Shown: positions 19,074 to 30,446, counted from the first letter of the stretch. The stretch: DNA of 64,000 nucleotides from Rhizobium terrae (GCF_003425685.1 NZ_QJKM01000003.1:310001-374000), one strand, 5' to 3'. The notes: a model not told the origin generated them from the letters alone. Program-made: numbers and translations.

Positions 19074-19340
19074 TCATCCGTCGATCTTTTCGACAGCCGG
19101 TTCCAACCGCGTCAGCATCCCGTATATCTCGTCCTTCAAGGCCAGCCGCCGCTTGCGCATCTCGACCATCCGCAGATCGTCGCAGGGCTCGACATCGGTT
19201 TCCGCCTTGTGGACCTCGTAGTTCACTTCCTCGTATTCAGTGCAGATGCGGTGGAAATGCCCGTCCGTCTCGCGCAGGTGGCGCAGCTGGACGAGATATT
19301 CCGGAAATTCTTCCGCGAGATGGTGCGGTGTGCTCGACAT
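19074..19340 (-). CDS. YdcH-like DUF465 small protein
   Basis: An 88-residue helical, charged protein that resembles DUF465 (YdcH family): the segment VEMRKRRLALKDEIYGML near the C-terminus matches the KLKKxRLxLKDEI pattern of that family. Function unknown. The ATG at 19340 is preceded by a near-perfect AAGGAGGT seven bases upstream, so translation should be strong. It lies about 80 bp upstream of lpdA on the same strand and is likely cotranscribed with it. Confidence 0.8.
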   Translation of the reverse strand: MSSTPHHLAEEFPEYLVQLRHLRETDGHFHRICTEYEEVNYEVHKAETDVEPCDDLRMVEMRKRRLALKDEIYGMLTRLEPAVEKIDG

Positions 19341-19420
19341 ATCCAATACCTCCTTGGTGGCGATACCGGAATGCTAGAGCGATGCCGCCCTTCCCCTCTT
19401 TGACCCTCATCAACCTTGTC

Positions 19421-20059
19421 TCACATTCCCAGCATCATCCGGACGATCGGCTCGAGACCCCGCCCGAGCGCGCGGGTATTTCCCGCATCGAGATGCACGC
19501 CGTCGATCGGGCTAGTCCTTGCCACCGAACCCGCATCGAAGAAACCGCAGCCGAGATCGTCGGCAAGATCGCGATAGAGCGAGGCCAGCATGGCAGACTG
19601 CTCGACGCCGCCCTTGAAGATCGCCGAAAACACCGGATCGGCCGTCTCGCAGAGCGGCGGCGGCGAGACGATCAGCACATCCGGCGCATCGTAATCGAAG
19701 GAATATTCGTGATGACGGATCAACGCCACCAGGCGCTGGATACCCGCCCTCGCCGCATGCGCCGTGCCGGCGATCATCGGCTTCATGTCGTTGGTACCGA
19801 GCATGACGATGACCAGATCGAGCGGCATGTGGGTGTGCAGCACGGTCGGCAGGTTTCTTACGCCGTTGCGGTCGCAATCGGCGAGATGGTCGTCATAACC
19901 GGTCGTGCGGCCGTTCAGGCCTTCGGCAATGACGGTGACATCGGGACCGAGTGCTGCGCCGAGCACGCTGGACCAGCGATCCTCGAAGGCGTGACGGCCC
20001 GGAGCTACCGGGTCGTAACCCCAAGTGAGGGAATCGCCGAAGCAGAGAACGGTTTTCAA
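19421..20059 (-). CDS. SGNH/GDSL-family esterase
   Basis: A 212-residue SGNH hydrolase, probably an arylesterase or lipase-like enzyme. Block I is CFGDSLTWGY with the nucleophilic serine at about residue 10, block II is EGLNGRTT, block III is MLGTNDMK, and block V is the DGVHLD catalytic dyad near residue 190. No signal peptide is visible, so it is cytoplasmic. The start is TTG at 20059, supported by GGAGG seven bases upstream and by the GDSL block position. Its start overlaps the 3' end of the frameshifted DUF559 gene. Confidence 0.88.
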   Translation of the reverse strand: MKTVLCFGDSLTWGYDPVAPGRHAFEDRWSSVLGAALGPDVTVIAEGLNGRTTGYDDHLADCDRNGVRNLPTVLHTHMPLDLVIVMLGTNDMKPMIAGTAHAARAGIQRLVALIRHHEYSFDYDAPDVLIVSPPPLCETADPVFSAIFKGGVEQSAMLASLYRDLADDLGCGFFDAGSVARTSPIDGVHLDAGNTRALGRGLEPIVRMMLGM

Positions 20060-20486
20060 ACGCGCACCTCCTGTTCCTCTCCCCCTTGCAGGGAGGGGCT
20101 AGGGGTGGGGGTGGCCAAGGCGGCACTTAAAGTTTTCAGCACGAATGACATCTCCAGCATGATCTTGTCGTTCGAAAACCTCAAAACACGAAAATTCTGA
20201 TTGCGGAAATAGATATCGCGTTGAGCATCCCGCTTTCTCTGGCCGATCTCGTTGTGAACAGGACCGTCCACCTCAACAATCAGCCGGCTTCCGAGACAAA
20301 CGAAATCCGCAATATAAGGACCGATCGCTACTTGTCTTCGAAAATGCATGCCGGATATATCCGGTAGTCCTTGCGGAGCGCATTCCAAAGACACCTCTCG
20401 GCATCCGTCATCGTTTTGCGCAGGCGTAAGGCGTTGTTAGCAGTCGAAGCACTTGGCGGATTTGGATTTTCTCGATTCCAAGCCAT
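20056..20486 (-). pseudogene. Frameshifted DUF559-type endonuclease-like gene
   Basis: Two overlapping frames together give one DUF559 (PDDEXK-like, Vsr-related) protein. The 5' part (20486 to about 20348) encodes RLRKTMTDAERCLWNALR; the 3' part (about 20350 to 20056) encodes MHFRRQVAIGPYIADFVC, LIVEVDGPVH and FRVLRFSN, which are the expected continuation. The frames meet at CCGGATATATCCGG (20349-20362), where an extra TA dinucleotide would explain the shift. The C-terminal tail TPTPSPSLQGGE is encoded by a REP-like repeat. The intact gene would encode a protein of about 140 residues. A sequencing error cannot be excluded. Confidence 0.7.
20072..20114. repeat. REP-like GC-rich palindromic repeat
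   Basis: The element reads CTCTCCCCCTTGCAGGGAGGGG followed by CTAGGGGTGGGGGTGG in the plus orientation. The CTCCC/GGGAG arms form a hairpin. The same type of unit occurs at 20505-20556. Here it is read into the C-terminus of the DUF559 frame. Confidence 0.65.
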
Positions 20487-20504
20487 CCGGCGCTTCTTCT
20501 GCGG

Positions 20505-20556
20505 CACCACCCCGCCCGTCCGCTCGCGGACACCCTCCCCGCAAGGGGGAGGGATG
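20505..20556. repeat. REP-like double hairpin downstream of pdhC
   Basis: It contains GTCCGC-tc-GCGGAC (20519-20532) followed by CCCTCCCC-gcaa-GGGGGAGGG (about 20533-20554), 20 bp after the pdhC stop. This is the common rhizobial REP arrangement and may also stabilise or terminate the pdh transcript. Confidence 0.7.
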
Positions 20557-20574
20557 GTCCTCATATCGGTCGCG

Positions 20575-21948
20575 CTACACCAGCATCGCCATCGGGTTTT
20601 CGATGTAGCGCTTGAAGGCGGACGCGAGTTCTGCGCCGAGCGCGCCATCGATGACGCGGTGGTCGAAGGCGAAGGTGGCGGTCATCACCGTGCCCACTTC
20701 GATCTTGCCGTTCCGCACAACCGGCTTTTCGACGCCGGCGCCGATCGAAACGATCGAGGCCTGCGGCAGGTTGACAATCGAGGTGAAGCTCGAGACGCCG
20801 TACATGCCGAGGTTGGACACGGATGTCGTGCCGCCCTGGTATTCCTCCGGCTTCAGCTTCTTGTCGCGGGCGCGCTTGGCCATGTCCTTCACCTCGTTGG
20901 AGATGACGGACAGGGTCTTGGTCTCGGCCTTGCGGACGATCGGGGTGATCAGGCCGTCCGGGATAGACACGGCGACGCCGACATCGGAATGCTTGTGCAG
21001 CACGCGGGCCGTCGAGGTCCAGGAGGCATTCGCCATCGGGACTTCGCGGAGCGCCAGCGCCATCGCCTTGATGATGAAGTCGTTGACTGAGAGCTTGAAG
21101 GCCGGGACCTCGCCCTTCTCCGTCTTCTTCACCGGCGCCGAGGCGTTGATCTCGGCACGCAGCTTCAGAAGCGCGTCGATCTCGCAATCCATCGAGATCG
21201 TGTAGGCGGGAACGGTCTGGGTCGACTCGGTGAGGCGCGCAGCGATCGTTCTGCGCATGCCGTCATGCGGCAGAAGCTCGTAGGAGCCTTCCGCGAACAG
21301 CTTGAGCACGGCGTCGTCCGACGGACCTTTCGCCATAGCAGGAGCCGGCGCGGCGGCGGGAGCAACCTGCGGGGCTGCAGACGGCGCGGGCTTGCCCGTG
21401 CCGGAGGCGACAGCCTTCTCGATATCCGCCTTGACGACGCGGCCGTGCGGGCCGGAGCCGGTGACGGCGGAAAGATCGAGACCGGCTTCCTTGGCGAGGC
21501 GACGTGCAAGCGGGGAAGAGAAGGTACGGGCGCCGCCCGATGAAGCCGGCGCTGCCGGAGGCGGAGGTGCCACCGGATTGCCGACGATCAGTTGGTCGGC
21601 AGCAGGTTTTGCGGCCGGAGCAGCCTCAGCCTTGGGCGCGGGCGCTGCTTCAGCCTTCGGGGCCGGCGCAGAACCACCGCCGGCAGCGGCAGCCGCGACA
21701 TCTTCGCCATCGGCGGCGAGGATAGCGATGAGCGCGTTGACCTTAACCGCTTCCGTGCCGGCCGGCACGACGAGCCTGGCGACGGTGCCTTCATCGACGG
21801 CTTCCACTTCCATGGTTGCCTTGTCGGTCTCGATCTCGGCGATCACATCGCCGGACTTGACCTTGTCGCCTTCCTTGACCAGCCATTTCGAAAGATTGCC
21901 CTCTTCCATGGTCGGCGAAAGGGCAGGCATGGTGATGTTGATCGGCAT
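20575..21948 (-). CDS. pdhC: Pyruvate dehydrogenase E2, dihydrolipoyl acetyltransferase
   Basis: Core acetyltransferase of the pyruvate dehydrogenase complex. The 457 residues comprise one N-terminal lipoyl domain with the lipoylated lysine at about 43 ([10 protein letters not shown]), an Ala/Pro/Glu-rich linker (about 85-140), the peripheral subunit-binding domain ([15 protein letters not shown], ending [10 protein letters not shown]), a second Ala/Pro linker, and the catalytic domain with [13 protein letters not shown] (HxxxD) near the C-terminus. It follows pdhB by 15 bp. The lipoyl-domain DNA is very similar to that of pdhB. Confidence 0.97.
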   Translation of the reverse strand: MPINITMPALSPTMEEGNLSKWLVKEGDKVKSGDVIAEIETDKATMEVEAVDEGTVARLVVPAGTEAVKVNALIAILAADGEDVAAAAAGGGSAPAPKAEAAPAPKAEAAPAAKPAADQLIVGNPVAPPPPAAPASSGGARTFSSPLARRLAKEAGLDLSAVTGSGPHGRVVKADIEKAVASGTGKPAPSAAPQVAPAAAPAPAMAKGPSDDAVLKLFAEGSYELLPHDGMRRTIAARLTESTQTVPAYTISMDCEIDALLKLRAEINASAPVKKTEKGEVPAFKLSVNDFIIKAMALALREVPMANASWTSTARVLHKHSDVGVAVSIPDGLITPIVRKAETKTLSVISNEVKDMAKRARDKKLKPEEYQGGTTSVSNLGMYGVSSFTSIVNLPQASIVSIGAGVEKPVVRNGKIEVGTVMTATFAFDHRVIDGALGAELASAFKRYIENPMAMLV

Positions 21949-21963
21949 CGAAGCAACCTCCCC

Positions 21964-23388
21964 TTATTTGTAGCAGACGGTCTTCACCGCCTGGACCACT
22001 TCGCCGACATTCGGCAGAGCGAGCTTTTCGAGGTTGGCCGCGTAAGGCATCGGAACGTCCTTGCCGGCGATCGTCAGGATCGGCGCGTCGAGGTAATCGA
22101 AGGCCTGCTGCATGACGCGGGTGGCGATTTCGGTGCCGACCGACGACTGCGGGTAACCCTCCTCGACGGTGACGAGACGGCCGGTCTTCCTGACCGATTC
22201 GATGACCGTCGGCAGGTCCATCGGGCGCAAGGTGCGAAGGTCGATCAGTTCGACGTCGATGCCTTCCTTGGCAAGCTCGTCGACGGCCTTGACCGCATAG
22301 GTCATGCCGATGCCCCAGGAGACGATCGTCGCGTCCCTGCCGGCCTTGTGGATGCGGGCCTTGCCGATCGGCAGGACGAAATCGTCCATTTTCGGCACTT
22401 CGAAGGAGTGACCGTAGAGGATTTCGTTTTCCAGGAAGATGACCGGGTTCGGATCGCGGATCGCAGCCTTGAGAAGGCCCTTGGCATCGGCTGCCGTATA
22501 GGGCTGCACGACCTTGAGGCCCGGGATATGGCTGTACCAGGCGCCGTAATCCTGGCTGTGCTGGGCTGCGACGCGGGCTGCAGCACCGTTCGGGCCGCGG
22601 AAGACGATCGGGGCACCCATCTGGCCGCCGGACATGTAGAGCGTCTTGGCAGCGGAATTGATGATCTGGTCGATCGCCTGCATGGCGAAGTTGAAGGTCA
22701 TGAATTCGACGATCGGACGCAGGCCCGCCATGGCGGCACCAACGCCGACGCCGGCAAAGCCGTGCTCGGTGATCGGCGTGTCGATCACGCGGCGGTCGCC
22801 GAATTCCTGCAGCAACCCCTGCGTGATCTTGTAGGCGCCCTGGTATTCGGCGACTTCCTCACCCATGACGAAGACGTTTTCGTCGCGGCGCATTTCCTCC
22901 GCCATGGCGTCGCGCAGGGCTTCGCGCACGGTCATCGTCACCATTTCGGTGCCGGCCGGGATGTCGGGGTCGGAAGCGGCTTCAGCCTTCGGCTGGGCCG
23001 GGACCTTGCTGTCGGCCTTGGCAGTAGGCTCCTCCGCGGACTCGCGGACCTTGCCACCGGCGGCTTCCGAGGTCGCTGCCGGCGTGTCGGCATCGGCCTT
23101 GGCAGGTGCGGCAGGCTTTTCGGCCGAAATGGCGTCGGCGCCTTCGCCATCCGCGAGCAGCACGGCAATCCTGGTGTTGACCTTGACGTTCTCGGTGCCA
23201 GCCGGAACCAGCAGCTTGCCGATCACGCCCTCGTCGACGGCTTCCACTTCCATGGTCGCCTTGTCGGTCTCGATCTCGGCGATCACGTCGCCGGAGGTGA
23301 CCTTGTCACCTTCTTTTTTCAGCCACTTGCTGAGCGTGCCTTCCTCCATGGTCGGGGAAAGGGCGGGCATAAGGATATCGATTGGCAT
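21964..23388 (-). CDS. pdhB: Pyruvate dehydrogenase E1 beta with lipoyl domain
   Basis: Beta subunit of pyruvate dehydrogenase E1. Unlike the usual form of about 330 residues, this 474-residue protein carries its own N-terminal lipoyl domain (lysine at about 43 in [10 protein letters not shown]) and an Ala/Lys-rich linker (about 80-140) before the transketolase-like domain. This architecture is known in alphaproteobacteria. E1-beta motifs include [35 protein letters not shown] and [17 protein letters not shown]. It lies 17 bp after pdhA and 15 bp before pdhC in one operon. Confidence 0.97.
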   Translation of the reverse strand: MPIDILMPALSPTMEEGTLSKWLKKEGDKVTSGDVIAEIETDKATMEVEAVDEGVIGKLLVPAGTENVKVNTRIAVLLADGEGADAISAEKPAAPAKADADTPAATSEAAGGKVRESAEEPTAKADSKVPAQPKAEAASDPDIPAGTEMVTMTVREALRDAMAEEMRRDENVFVMGEEVAEYQGAYKITQGLLQEFGDRRVIDTPITEHGFAGVGVGAAMAGLRPIVEFMTFNFAMQAIDQIINSAAKTLYMSGGQMGAPIVFRGPNGAAARVAAQHSQDYGAWYSHIPGLKVVQPYTAADAKGLLKAAIRDPNPVIFLENEILYGHSFEVPKMDDFVLPIGKARIHKAGRDATIVSWGIGMTYAVKAVDELAKEGIDVELIDLRTLRPMDLPTVIESVRKTGRLVTVEEGYPQSSVGTEIATRVMQQAFDYLDAPILTIAGKDVPMPYAANLEKLALPNVGEVVQAVKTVCYK

Positions 23389-23405
23389 GGGTTCCCTCCC
23401 CGCGA

Positions 23406-24476
23406 TCAGAGCAGAATGTCGGTGTAGAGCTCGGACGGATCCGGCTCCGGATCGGCCTGAGCAAAGTCGGCGCTGTCCGAAACGACGTCGCGGATGTCCT
23501 TGTCGATCGCCTTCAGCTCGTCCTCGGTCGCCCAGCCCTTTTCGAGAAGGCGCAGGCGCACCTGCTCGATCGGATCATGCTCGGAGCGCATCTTCTGCAC
23601 TTCGTCCTTGGAGCGGTACTTCGCCGGGTCGGACATGGAGTGACCGCGATAACGGTAGGTCAGCATTTCGAGGATGATCGGCCCCTTGCCGGAGCGGCAA
23701 TGTTCGAGCGCCTCGTCGCCGGCCGCCTTGACAGCACGGACGTCCATGCCGTCGACCTGGACGCCGGGAATGCCGAAGCCCGAACCGCGCAGCGAATAGT
23801 TCGACTGGGCCGTGGCGCGCGACGTGGACGTGCCCATGGCGTAGCGGTTGTTCTCGACGATATAGACGATCGGCAGCTTCCAGAGAGCGGCCATATTGAA
23901 GCTCTCGTAGACCTGGCCCTGGTTGGCCGCGCCGTCGCCGAAATAGGCGACGGAAACCGAGTCATTGTTGCGGTATTTGTTGGCGAAGGCCAGACCCGTG
24001 CCGAGCGACACCTGGGCGCCGACGATGCCGTGACCGCCGTAGAAATGCTTTTCCTTGGAGAACATGTGCATGGAGCCGCCCTTCCCCTTGGAATAGCCGC
24101 CCCGGCGCCCGGTGAGTTCCGCCATGACGCCGCGCGCGCTCATGCCGGTCGCCAGCATGTGGCCGTGGTCGCGATAGGCGGTGATGACCTGATCACCCTC
24201 CTTCTGCGCCATCTGCATGCCGACGACGACGGCTTCCTGGCCGATATAAAGATGACAGAAGCCGCCGATGAAGCCCATGCCGTAAAGCTGGCCGGCCTTT
24301 TCCTCGAAGCGGCGGATGAGCAGCATCTCGCGATAGGCGTGAAGATCGTCGTCCTTGCCGAAATCCGGCGTATTCCTGCCGGTGAATTCCTTCGATGCCG
24401 ATCTGGATGCTGTTTTGGTAGCAGACTTTGCCGCGGTCTTGCGGCCGGATACAGACGCGGTCTTGGTCGGCGCCAT
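23406..24476 (-). CDS. pdhA: Pyruvate dehydrogenase E1 alpha
   Basis: Thiamine-diphosphate subunit of pyruvate dehydrogenase E1. The 356-residue protein has an N-terminal basic, Ser/Thr/Lys-rich extension (about residues 1-35), the substrate-channel motif YRDHGHMLA, the TPP-binding GDGAANQG...N motif and the phosphorylation-loop-like [11 protein letters not shown]. It is the first gene of pdhA-pdhB-pdhC. The basic extension of E1 alpha may help contact the E2 core; that is inference. Confidence 0.97.
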   Translation of the reverse strand: MAPTKTASVSGRKTAAKSATKTASRSASKEFTGRNTPDFGKDDDLHAYREMLLIRRFEEKAGQLYGMGFIGGFCHLYIGQEAVVVGMQMAQKEGDQVITAYRDHGHMLATGMSARGVMAELTGRRGGYSKGKGGSMHMFSKEKHFYGGHGIVGAQVSLGTGLAFANKYRNNDSVSVAYFGDGAANQGQVYESFNMAALWKLPIVYIVENNRYAMGTSTSRATAQSNYSLRGSGFGIPGVQVDGMDVRAVKAAGDEALEHCRSGKGPIILEMLTYRYRGHSMSDPAKYRSKDEVQKMRSEHDPIEQVRLRLLEKGWATEDELKAIDKDIRDVVSDSADFAQADPEPDPSELYTDILL

Positions 24477-24669
24477 TCATCCCTCCCTTTGAGTTCTGCG
24501 TTAGGCGAAACTGGCACACCGCTTGAACAAGCTGAAACACCAATCCCATTTCGGGGCGTAACATAGGCAAGAACTTGCGCCCCAGCAATGCCATAATTGC
24601 ATGGCTCACATTCCGCGCAAGATCATGAAAAGCTTAGCGAAATGTGAAATTAACCGAATTCCGGTTAAC

Positions 24670-24987
24670 TCAGAAATAGCTGTTGAAGATGACGATTTCG
24701 TCGCCGCGCGAAACGTTGAGCTGGTAGCGGGCGATCTCGTCGAGCATGTCCTTCTCCAGGGATCCGTCGCTCATCAGCTGCACCTGCCGCTCCAGCGCCT
24801 CACGCCGGGCGGTCAGCCTGGCGAGCTCCTCCGCACGCGCCACACGCTGACGTTCAAATTCCTCCGTGGCGATCAATCCCAGGTCACCATGCACAGAATG
24901 ATAGCCGAAGTATGAAACAAAGGCGATGGTGATGGCGGGAAGAACGAAGCGGCCGAATTTTCTTTTCTTATGATGCTTTGTCCACAT
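24670..24987 (-). CDS. FtsB/DivIC-family septum formation protein
   Basis: A 105-residue bitopic division protein. A short basic cytoplasmic N-terminus (WTKHHKKRKFGR) is followed by a membrane helix at about 13-31 (FVLPAITIAFVSYFGYHSV) and a coiled coil rich in Glu/Arg/Leu (about 42-75, EELARLTARREALERQVQLM) that ends in a LEKDMLDEIARYQLN motif typical of FtsB/DivIC. It should work with FtsL and FtsQ in the periplasm. The position between eno and pdhA is the common alphaproteobacterial arrangement. Confidence 0.88.
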   Translation of the reverse strand: MWTKHHKKRKFGRFVLPAITIAFVSYFGYHSVHGDLGLIATEEFERQRVARAEELARLTARREALERQVQLMSDGSLEKDMLDEIARYQLNVSRGDEIVIFNSYF

Positions 24988-25130
24988 GCCGCTACATACG
25001 CCTTGTCACGCCTATGGGACCGACAGGATTCGGTCCGGAACAGACACTCAAAATCGCAGAACTTGCTTAAACAATCGTTGACCAGATTCGAGGCGCGGAA
25101 AAGCCCGCGCTTTTGGGGCGCGAGCTCGCT
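24988..25130. other. Intergenic stretch upstream of ftsB-like gene
   Basis: About 140 bp with no gene I can support. It should hold the promoter of the ftsB-like gene and pdh operon, but no clear -35/-10 pair was recognised. It runs directly into the palindromic element at 25131-25256. Confidence 0.5.
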
Positions 25131-25256
25131 TTCGTCATCCCTGTGCTTGTCACAGGGAACCAGCGGCACTGCGTCTGCAGCGCTGAGGACTCTTTTCAGC
25201 CCAAAGACTTGGGCTGGTTCGATTCCCGTAACAAGCACAGGAACGACGGAGGAGCA
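25131..25256. repeat. Rhizobial intergenic mosaic-type inverted repeat
   Basis: The left end CGTCATCCCTGTGCTTGTCA and the right end (reverse complement CGTCGTTCCTGTGCTTGTTA) form long imperfect arms. Inside is a further hairpin AGCCCA-aagact-TGGGCT. When translated, the element gives the VIPVLVTG peptide familiar from spurious rhizobial gene calls. It lies downstream of eno and upstream of the ftsB-like gene, so it could act as a transcript-end or stability element. Confidence 0.75.
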
Positions 25257-25280
25257 TGGGCTCCTCCAAGCCTTCTCCAA

Positions 25281-26875
<1,595 letters not shown>

Positions 26876-28714
26876 ATGAAACTGAACATCGCGCGCAGCC
26901 TTGCCATCTTCGCGGCCGTCGTCACGGCCGGCATGATCGTCTCCATCGGCATCCAGAACCACGCCTTCAACCGGCTGCGGGTCAACGGCGAAATGTACCG
27001 GCAGATCATCTACGGCAAGGACCTAGTCGCCGACATCCTGCCGCCACCGCTCTATCTGGTCGAAAGCTACATGCTGGCGCTCGAAGCGGTGCAGCGTCCC
27101 TCCGTCGCCAAACCCAATCTGGAGCGCATCGCCACCGTGCTGAAGCCCGCCTACGAGGACCGGCGGAAATTCTGGCAGGAAAGCGAGCTCAGCGCCGACC
27201 TCCGGCAAAAGCTCTTGAACGACGTGCTCGTGAAGGGCGACACGTTCTGGAAGACGATGAACGACGAGCTTTCGCCCGCAATCCTCTCCGGCGACAGGAC
27301 GGCAATGGCAACCGCCTTCGAAAAGCTCGCGACGCAGTTCCACGTCCACGAGGCGGCGGTCAACCAGCTGGTGGAAATGGCGAATGCCTTCCTCGCCCAG
27401 GCGGAGAAGGACGCGGCCGAGCAGACGGACGTGCTTTCCGCCCTGACGCTCGTCGCGGCCGCCGCATCGCTCGCCCTGCTTCTCGGCGGCCTTTATGTCT
27501 TCCGCCGCCGTGCCATCATGCCGCTTTCGACCATGCGCGACTACATGACGGTGCTCGCCGACGGCGACTATTCGAAAGAAGTGCCGTTCAGCCATCGCGG
27601 CGACGAAATCGGCGAAATGGCGCGTGCGGTCACCGTGTTCCGCGAGTCCGCCCGGGAACGCAATGCAATCCGGGACCGACAGGACGCCGAACGGTTGGCG
27701 CAGGCAGAGCGGGATCGGGCGCTCGCGGCCGCCCGGGCCAGCGAAGAGGCCGCCCGCGAACGGGTGATCGGCCATTTGCGGAACGGCCTTGCGAAACTAT
27801 CGCAGGGCGACCTGACGATCGATATCCGCGAACCTTTCGACGCGGCCTATGAGGAACTGCGCGCGGAATTCAATTCCAGCGTCCAGACACTCTACGGTGC
27901 GATGCGGGAAATCTTCGGGGCGACCGAGATGGTCCGCGGCGGTTCCGATTCAATCGCTTCCAGCACCGACGATCTCGCCCAGCGCACCGAGCACCAGGCC
28001 GCCTCGCTGGAACAGGCCGCCTCGGCGCTCGACGAGATCACCGCGACGATGCGCAACTCCTCCCAGCGCGCCTCCGAGGCCAACAGCATGATGACGAGCG
28101 CCCGGGAAAGCGCCGCCCATTCGGCCGGCATCGTGCGGGAGGCGGTGATGGCGATGGAAAAGATCGAGGCGTCGTCCTCGCAGATCGGCAAGATCCTCAA
28201 CGGGATCGACGACATCGCTTTCCAGACCAACCTTCTCGCATTGAACGCCGGTGTCGAGGCAGCCCGCGCCGGCGAGGCCGGCAAGGGTTTTGCGGTCGTC
28301 GCACACGAGGTGCGCGAGCTTGCCGGACGCTCCGCCAAGCTGGCGCAGGAAATCCGGGTTCTGATCGACACGTCCGCCGCGCAGGTGGCGACCGGCGTCT
28401 CCCTCGTCAACCGCACCGGCGATGCACTCGGCGACATCAACGATCAGGTCGCGCGGGTCACCGATCTGATCGGTTCGATCATGCGCGCGTCGTCCGAGCA
28501 GGCGACCGCGCTCAACGAAGTCAACACGGCGATCAACCGCATGGACACGGTGACCCAACAGAATGCCGCGATGGTGGAAGAAACGAGCGCCGCCTGCCAT
28601 GAGCTCGGCGAGGAAGCCATCAAGCTCAACCGCCTTCTGTCCCGCTTCCGGCTGGCCGAGCGGGAAAATGCAACTCACCGACCGGAGATGCCTCCGCTGA
28701 AGCGCGCGAGCTGA
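26876..28714 (+). CDS. Methyl-accepting chemotaxis protein
   Basis: Transmembrane chemoreceptor of 612 residues. A membrane helix at about 5-26 is followed by a periplasmic helical sensor region (about 27-187, no recognised ligand motif), a second membrane helix at about 188-210, a HAMP domain (about 211-263) and further cytoplasmic helices. The conserved signalling tip (DIAFQTNLLALNAGVEAARA, then GEAGKGFAVVAHEVRELAGR) should contact CheA/CheW. No C-terminal CheR-binding pentapeptide is seen (the protein ends PPLKRAS). The ATG at 26876 follows GGGACGGGGA. The gene stands alone between eno and the convergent kdsA, with no che genes nearby. Confidence 0.95.
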   Translation: MKLNIARSLAIFAAVVTAGMIVSIGIQNHAFNRLRVNGEMYRQIIYGKDLVADILPPPLYLVESYMLALEAVQRPSVAKPNLERIATVLKPAYEDRRKFWQESELSADLRQKLLNDVLVKGDTFWKTMNDELSPAILSGDRTAMATAFEKLATQFHVHEAAVNQLVEMANAFLAQAEKDAAEQTDVLSALTLVAAAASLALLLGGLYVFRRRAIMPLSTMRDYMTVLADGDYSKEVPFSHRGDEIGEMARAVTVFRESARERNAIRDRQDAERLAQAERDRALAAARASEEAARERVIGHLRNGLAKLSQGDLTIDIREPFDAAYEELRAEFNSSVQTLYGAMREIFGATEMVRGGSDSIASSTDDLAQRTEHQAASLEQAASALDEITATMRNSSQRASEANSMMTSARESAAHSAGIVREAVMAMEKIEASSSQIGKILNGIDDIAFQTNLLALNAGVEAARAGEAGKGFAVVAHEVRELAGRSAKLAQEIRVLIDTSAAQVATGVSLVNRTGDALGDINDQVARVTDLIGSIMRASSEQATALNEVNTAINRMDTVTQQNAAMVEETSAACHELGEEAIKLNRLLSRFRLAERENATHRPEMPPLKRAS

Positions 28715-28720
28715 CGAGGC

Positions 28721-29569
28721 TCAGGGCGCCTTGGCGACCGCGTCGAGGGCGAGCAGCTTTTCGAGCAGCCGCGGCATGTCCTTCAGGTAGACCATGTTCG
28801 GACCATCACAGGGTGCGTTGTCGGGATCCTGGTGGGTCTCGATGAACACGCCCGCTACGCCGACCGCAACGGCTGCACGCGCCAGCGTTTCGACGAACTG
28901 GCGCTCTCCGCCCGATGTCGTGCCCTGGCCACCCGGCTGCTGCACCGAATGGGTCGCATCGAAAATGACCGGAGCGCCCATGGATGCCATGATCGGCAGA
29001 GAACGCATGTCGGAGATGAGCGTATTGTAACCGAAGGAGGCACCGCGCTCGCAGAGCAGAACGTTCGGATTGCCGCTCTCGGTCAGCTTGCCGAGAACGT
29101 TCTTCATATCCCACGGCGCCAGGAACTGGCCCTTCTTCACATTGATGACGCGGCCGGTCTTGGCGGCAGCAACGAGCAGGTCCGTCTGACGGGACAGAAA
29201 AGCCGGGATCTGCAGCACGTCGACGACCTTGGCGACTTCCGCGCACTGCTCTTCCGTGTGGATGTCGGTCAGCACCGGGATGCCGAGTTCCTTCTTCAGG
29301 TCTGCAAAGACTTCCAGTCCCTTTTCGAGACCCATGCCGCGCTTGCTCGACAGCGACGAGCGGTTCGCCTTGTCGAAGGAGGTCTTGTAGACGAGACCGA
29401 TGCCGAGCCTGCTGCAAAGTTCCTTGAGGGTGCCGGCAACCATGAAGGCATGGTCGCGGCTCTCCATCTCGCATGCGCCGGCGATCAGCGACAGCCTTGC
29501 ATCCTGTGCAAAAAGAACCTTGCCGTCTCCTTCACCGACCAAGACGCGCGGATTGGCGGAAACTTCCAT
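28721..29569 (-). CDS. kdsA: 3-deoxy-8-phosphooctulonate synthase KdsA
   Basis: Condenses phosphoenolpyruvate with arabinose 5-phosphate to make KDO 8-phosphate for lipopolysaccharide. The 282-residue product shows [10 protein letters not shown] near the N-terminus, [45 protein letters not shown] and [13 protein letters not shown]. In-frame sequence continues 35 codons upstream, but [14 protein letters not shown] is the family-like start (ATG at 29569). It is convergent with the chemoreceptor (six-base gap) and four bases downstream of the VOC-family gene. Confidence 0.97.
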   Translation of the reverse strand: MEVSANPRVLVGEGDGKVLFAQDARLSLIAGACEMESRDHAFMVAGTLKELCSRLGIGLVYKTSFDKANRSSLSSKRGMGLEKGLEVFADLKKELGIPVLTDIHTEEQCAEVAKVVDVLQIPAFLSRQTDLLVAAAKTGRVINVKKGQFLAPWDMKNVLGKLTESGNPNVLLCERGASFGYNTLISDMRSLPIMASMGAPVIFDATHSVQQPGGQGTTSGGERQFVETLARAAVAVGVAGVFIETHQDPDNAPCDGPNMVYLKDMPRLLEKLLALDAVAKAP

Positions 29570-29573
29570 GAAA

Positions 29574-30446
29574 CTATTCCTCGAAGCCGAACATGACACC
29601 TTGGCCGGGCGCCGCCGAGACGAGAACGCGGCCCTCCCGGCGGATGAATGCGACGTCATTAGCAGCAAGGACAATCTCTGTCACGGCAAGATCGGTCGTC
29701 TTGAAGACGATCGCCCGGCCGCGCAGCCCCTCGCCGGCTGCCGCAGGTGCAAGCGCGAACTCGCTTTCCAGATCCCCGTCCTGCATCACCCGGATGCGGG
29801 CATTGGCCGCGGCAAGCTTCAGCATCGCCGGCTCGACTTCGGCCTTGGCGAGCAGGACATGTTCCACGAAGGGTGCGAATTCCGACGGCGTGGACGCCGA
29901 CAGGACGATCTCGCTCAGGCCCGTCACCATGTTGGCATGACGTTCGAGTTCGCCGCGGTCGGCCGGCAGCGGATTGACGCGCTGGACGGAGAAAAGAAAG
30001 AAGTCCGGCGCGCGATCGTCGCCGGCAAACGCAAGCTTGAAACTCGCCTCGGTCTCGGACCCATCCGGCATCGTGACACCGCGGGAAAACTCCAGCACCT
30101 CGCCGGCAGACAAGCCTCGCAGCCTGAACCGCGCGTGATCGGCGGCGGCGTCCGACGTCGCGACCGCAAGCGCGGAAAAACCCTGCCGGTTGCGTGCCTT
30201 GCGAAAAGCGAGATCGCGGGCCGTGAAGACGTTGCCCCGCTTTGCCGCCGCCGTGGCGTGGCGCCGGTTGGCGACCGCAAGCGGCTCCAGATAGGTGCCG
30301 TCCGAGAAGAACACGCAAGCATTGGCCGTGCCAAAAGGATGAAAGGCGTCCGGCGCAACAGTAAAACCAAGCTCCGTGAGCCGCGAACGCGCAGCGGCAA
30401 GTTCCGCCACCGGCAGCACGAGATGATCGATCAGTCTTGCGTTCAC
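29574..30446 (-). CDS. VOC-superfamily glyoxalase-like protein
   Basis: A 290-residue protein with the Glyoxalase_3-type (PF13468-like) arrangement: [20 protein letters not shown] at residues 7-26, GTANACVFF and YLEPLAV (putative metal-binding Glu), then a second half with repeated beta-alpha units. The family includes enzymes of unknown substrate. The start is GTG at 30446. It is closely linked to kdsA (four bases), so the two are likely cotranscribed, and it is divergent from lexA. Specific activity cannot be inferred. Confidence 0.75.
   Translation of the reverse strand: MNARLIDHLVLPVAELAAARSRLTELGFTVAPDAFHPFGTANACVFFSDGTYLEPLAVANRRHATAAAKRGNVFTARDLAFRKARNRQGFSALAVATSDAAADHARFRLRGLSAGEVLEFSRGVTMPDGSETEASFKLAFAGDDRAPDFFLFSVQRVNPLPADRGELERHANMVTGLSEIVLSASTPSEFAPFVEHVLLAKAEVEPAMLKLAAANARIRVMQDGDLESEFALAPAAAGEGLRGRAIVFKTTDLAVTEIVLAANDVAFIRREGRVLVSAAPGQGVMFGFEE

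Noticed and set aside
21592..23427. Long plus-strand open frame opposite pdhB and pdhC
   Set aside because: Gly/His/Arg-rich, low-complexity translation opposite two certain genes.
25215..25245. tRNA-like T-arm sequence GGTTCGATTCCCG
   Set aside because: No matching D-arm, anticodon arm or acceptor stem; the stretch is part of the mosaic inverted repeat.
24873..25280. Open frame covering the eno-ftsB gap with PVLVTG peptide
   Set aside because: Translation of the palindromic repeat, overlapping the ftsB-like gene; known type of false gene call.
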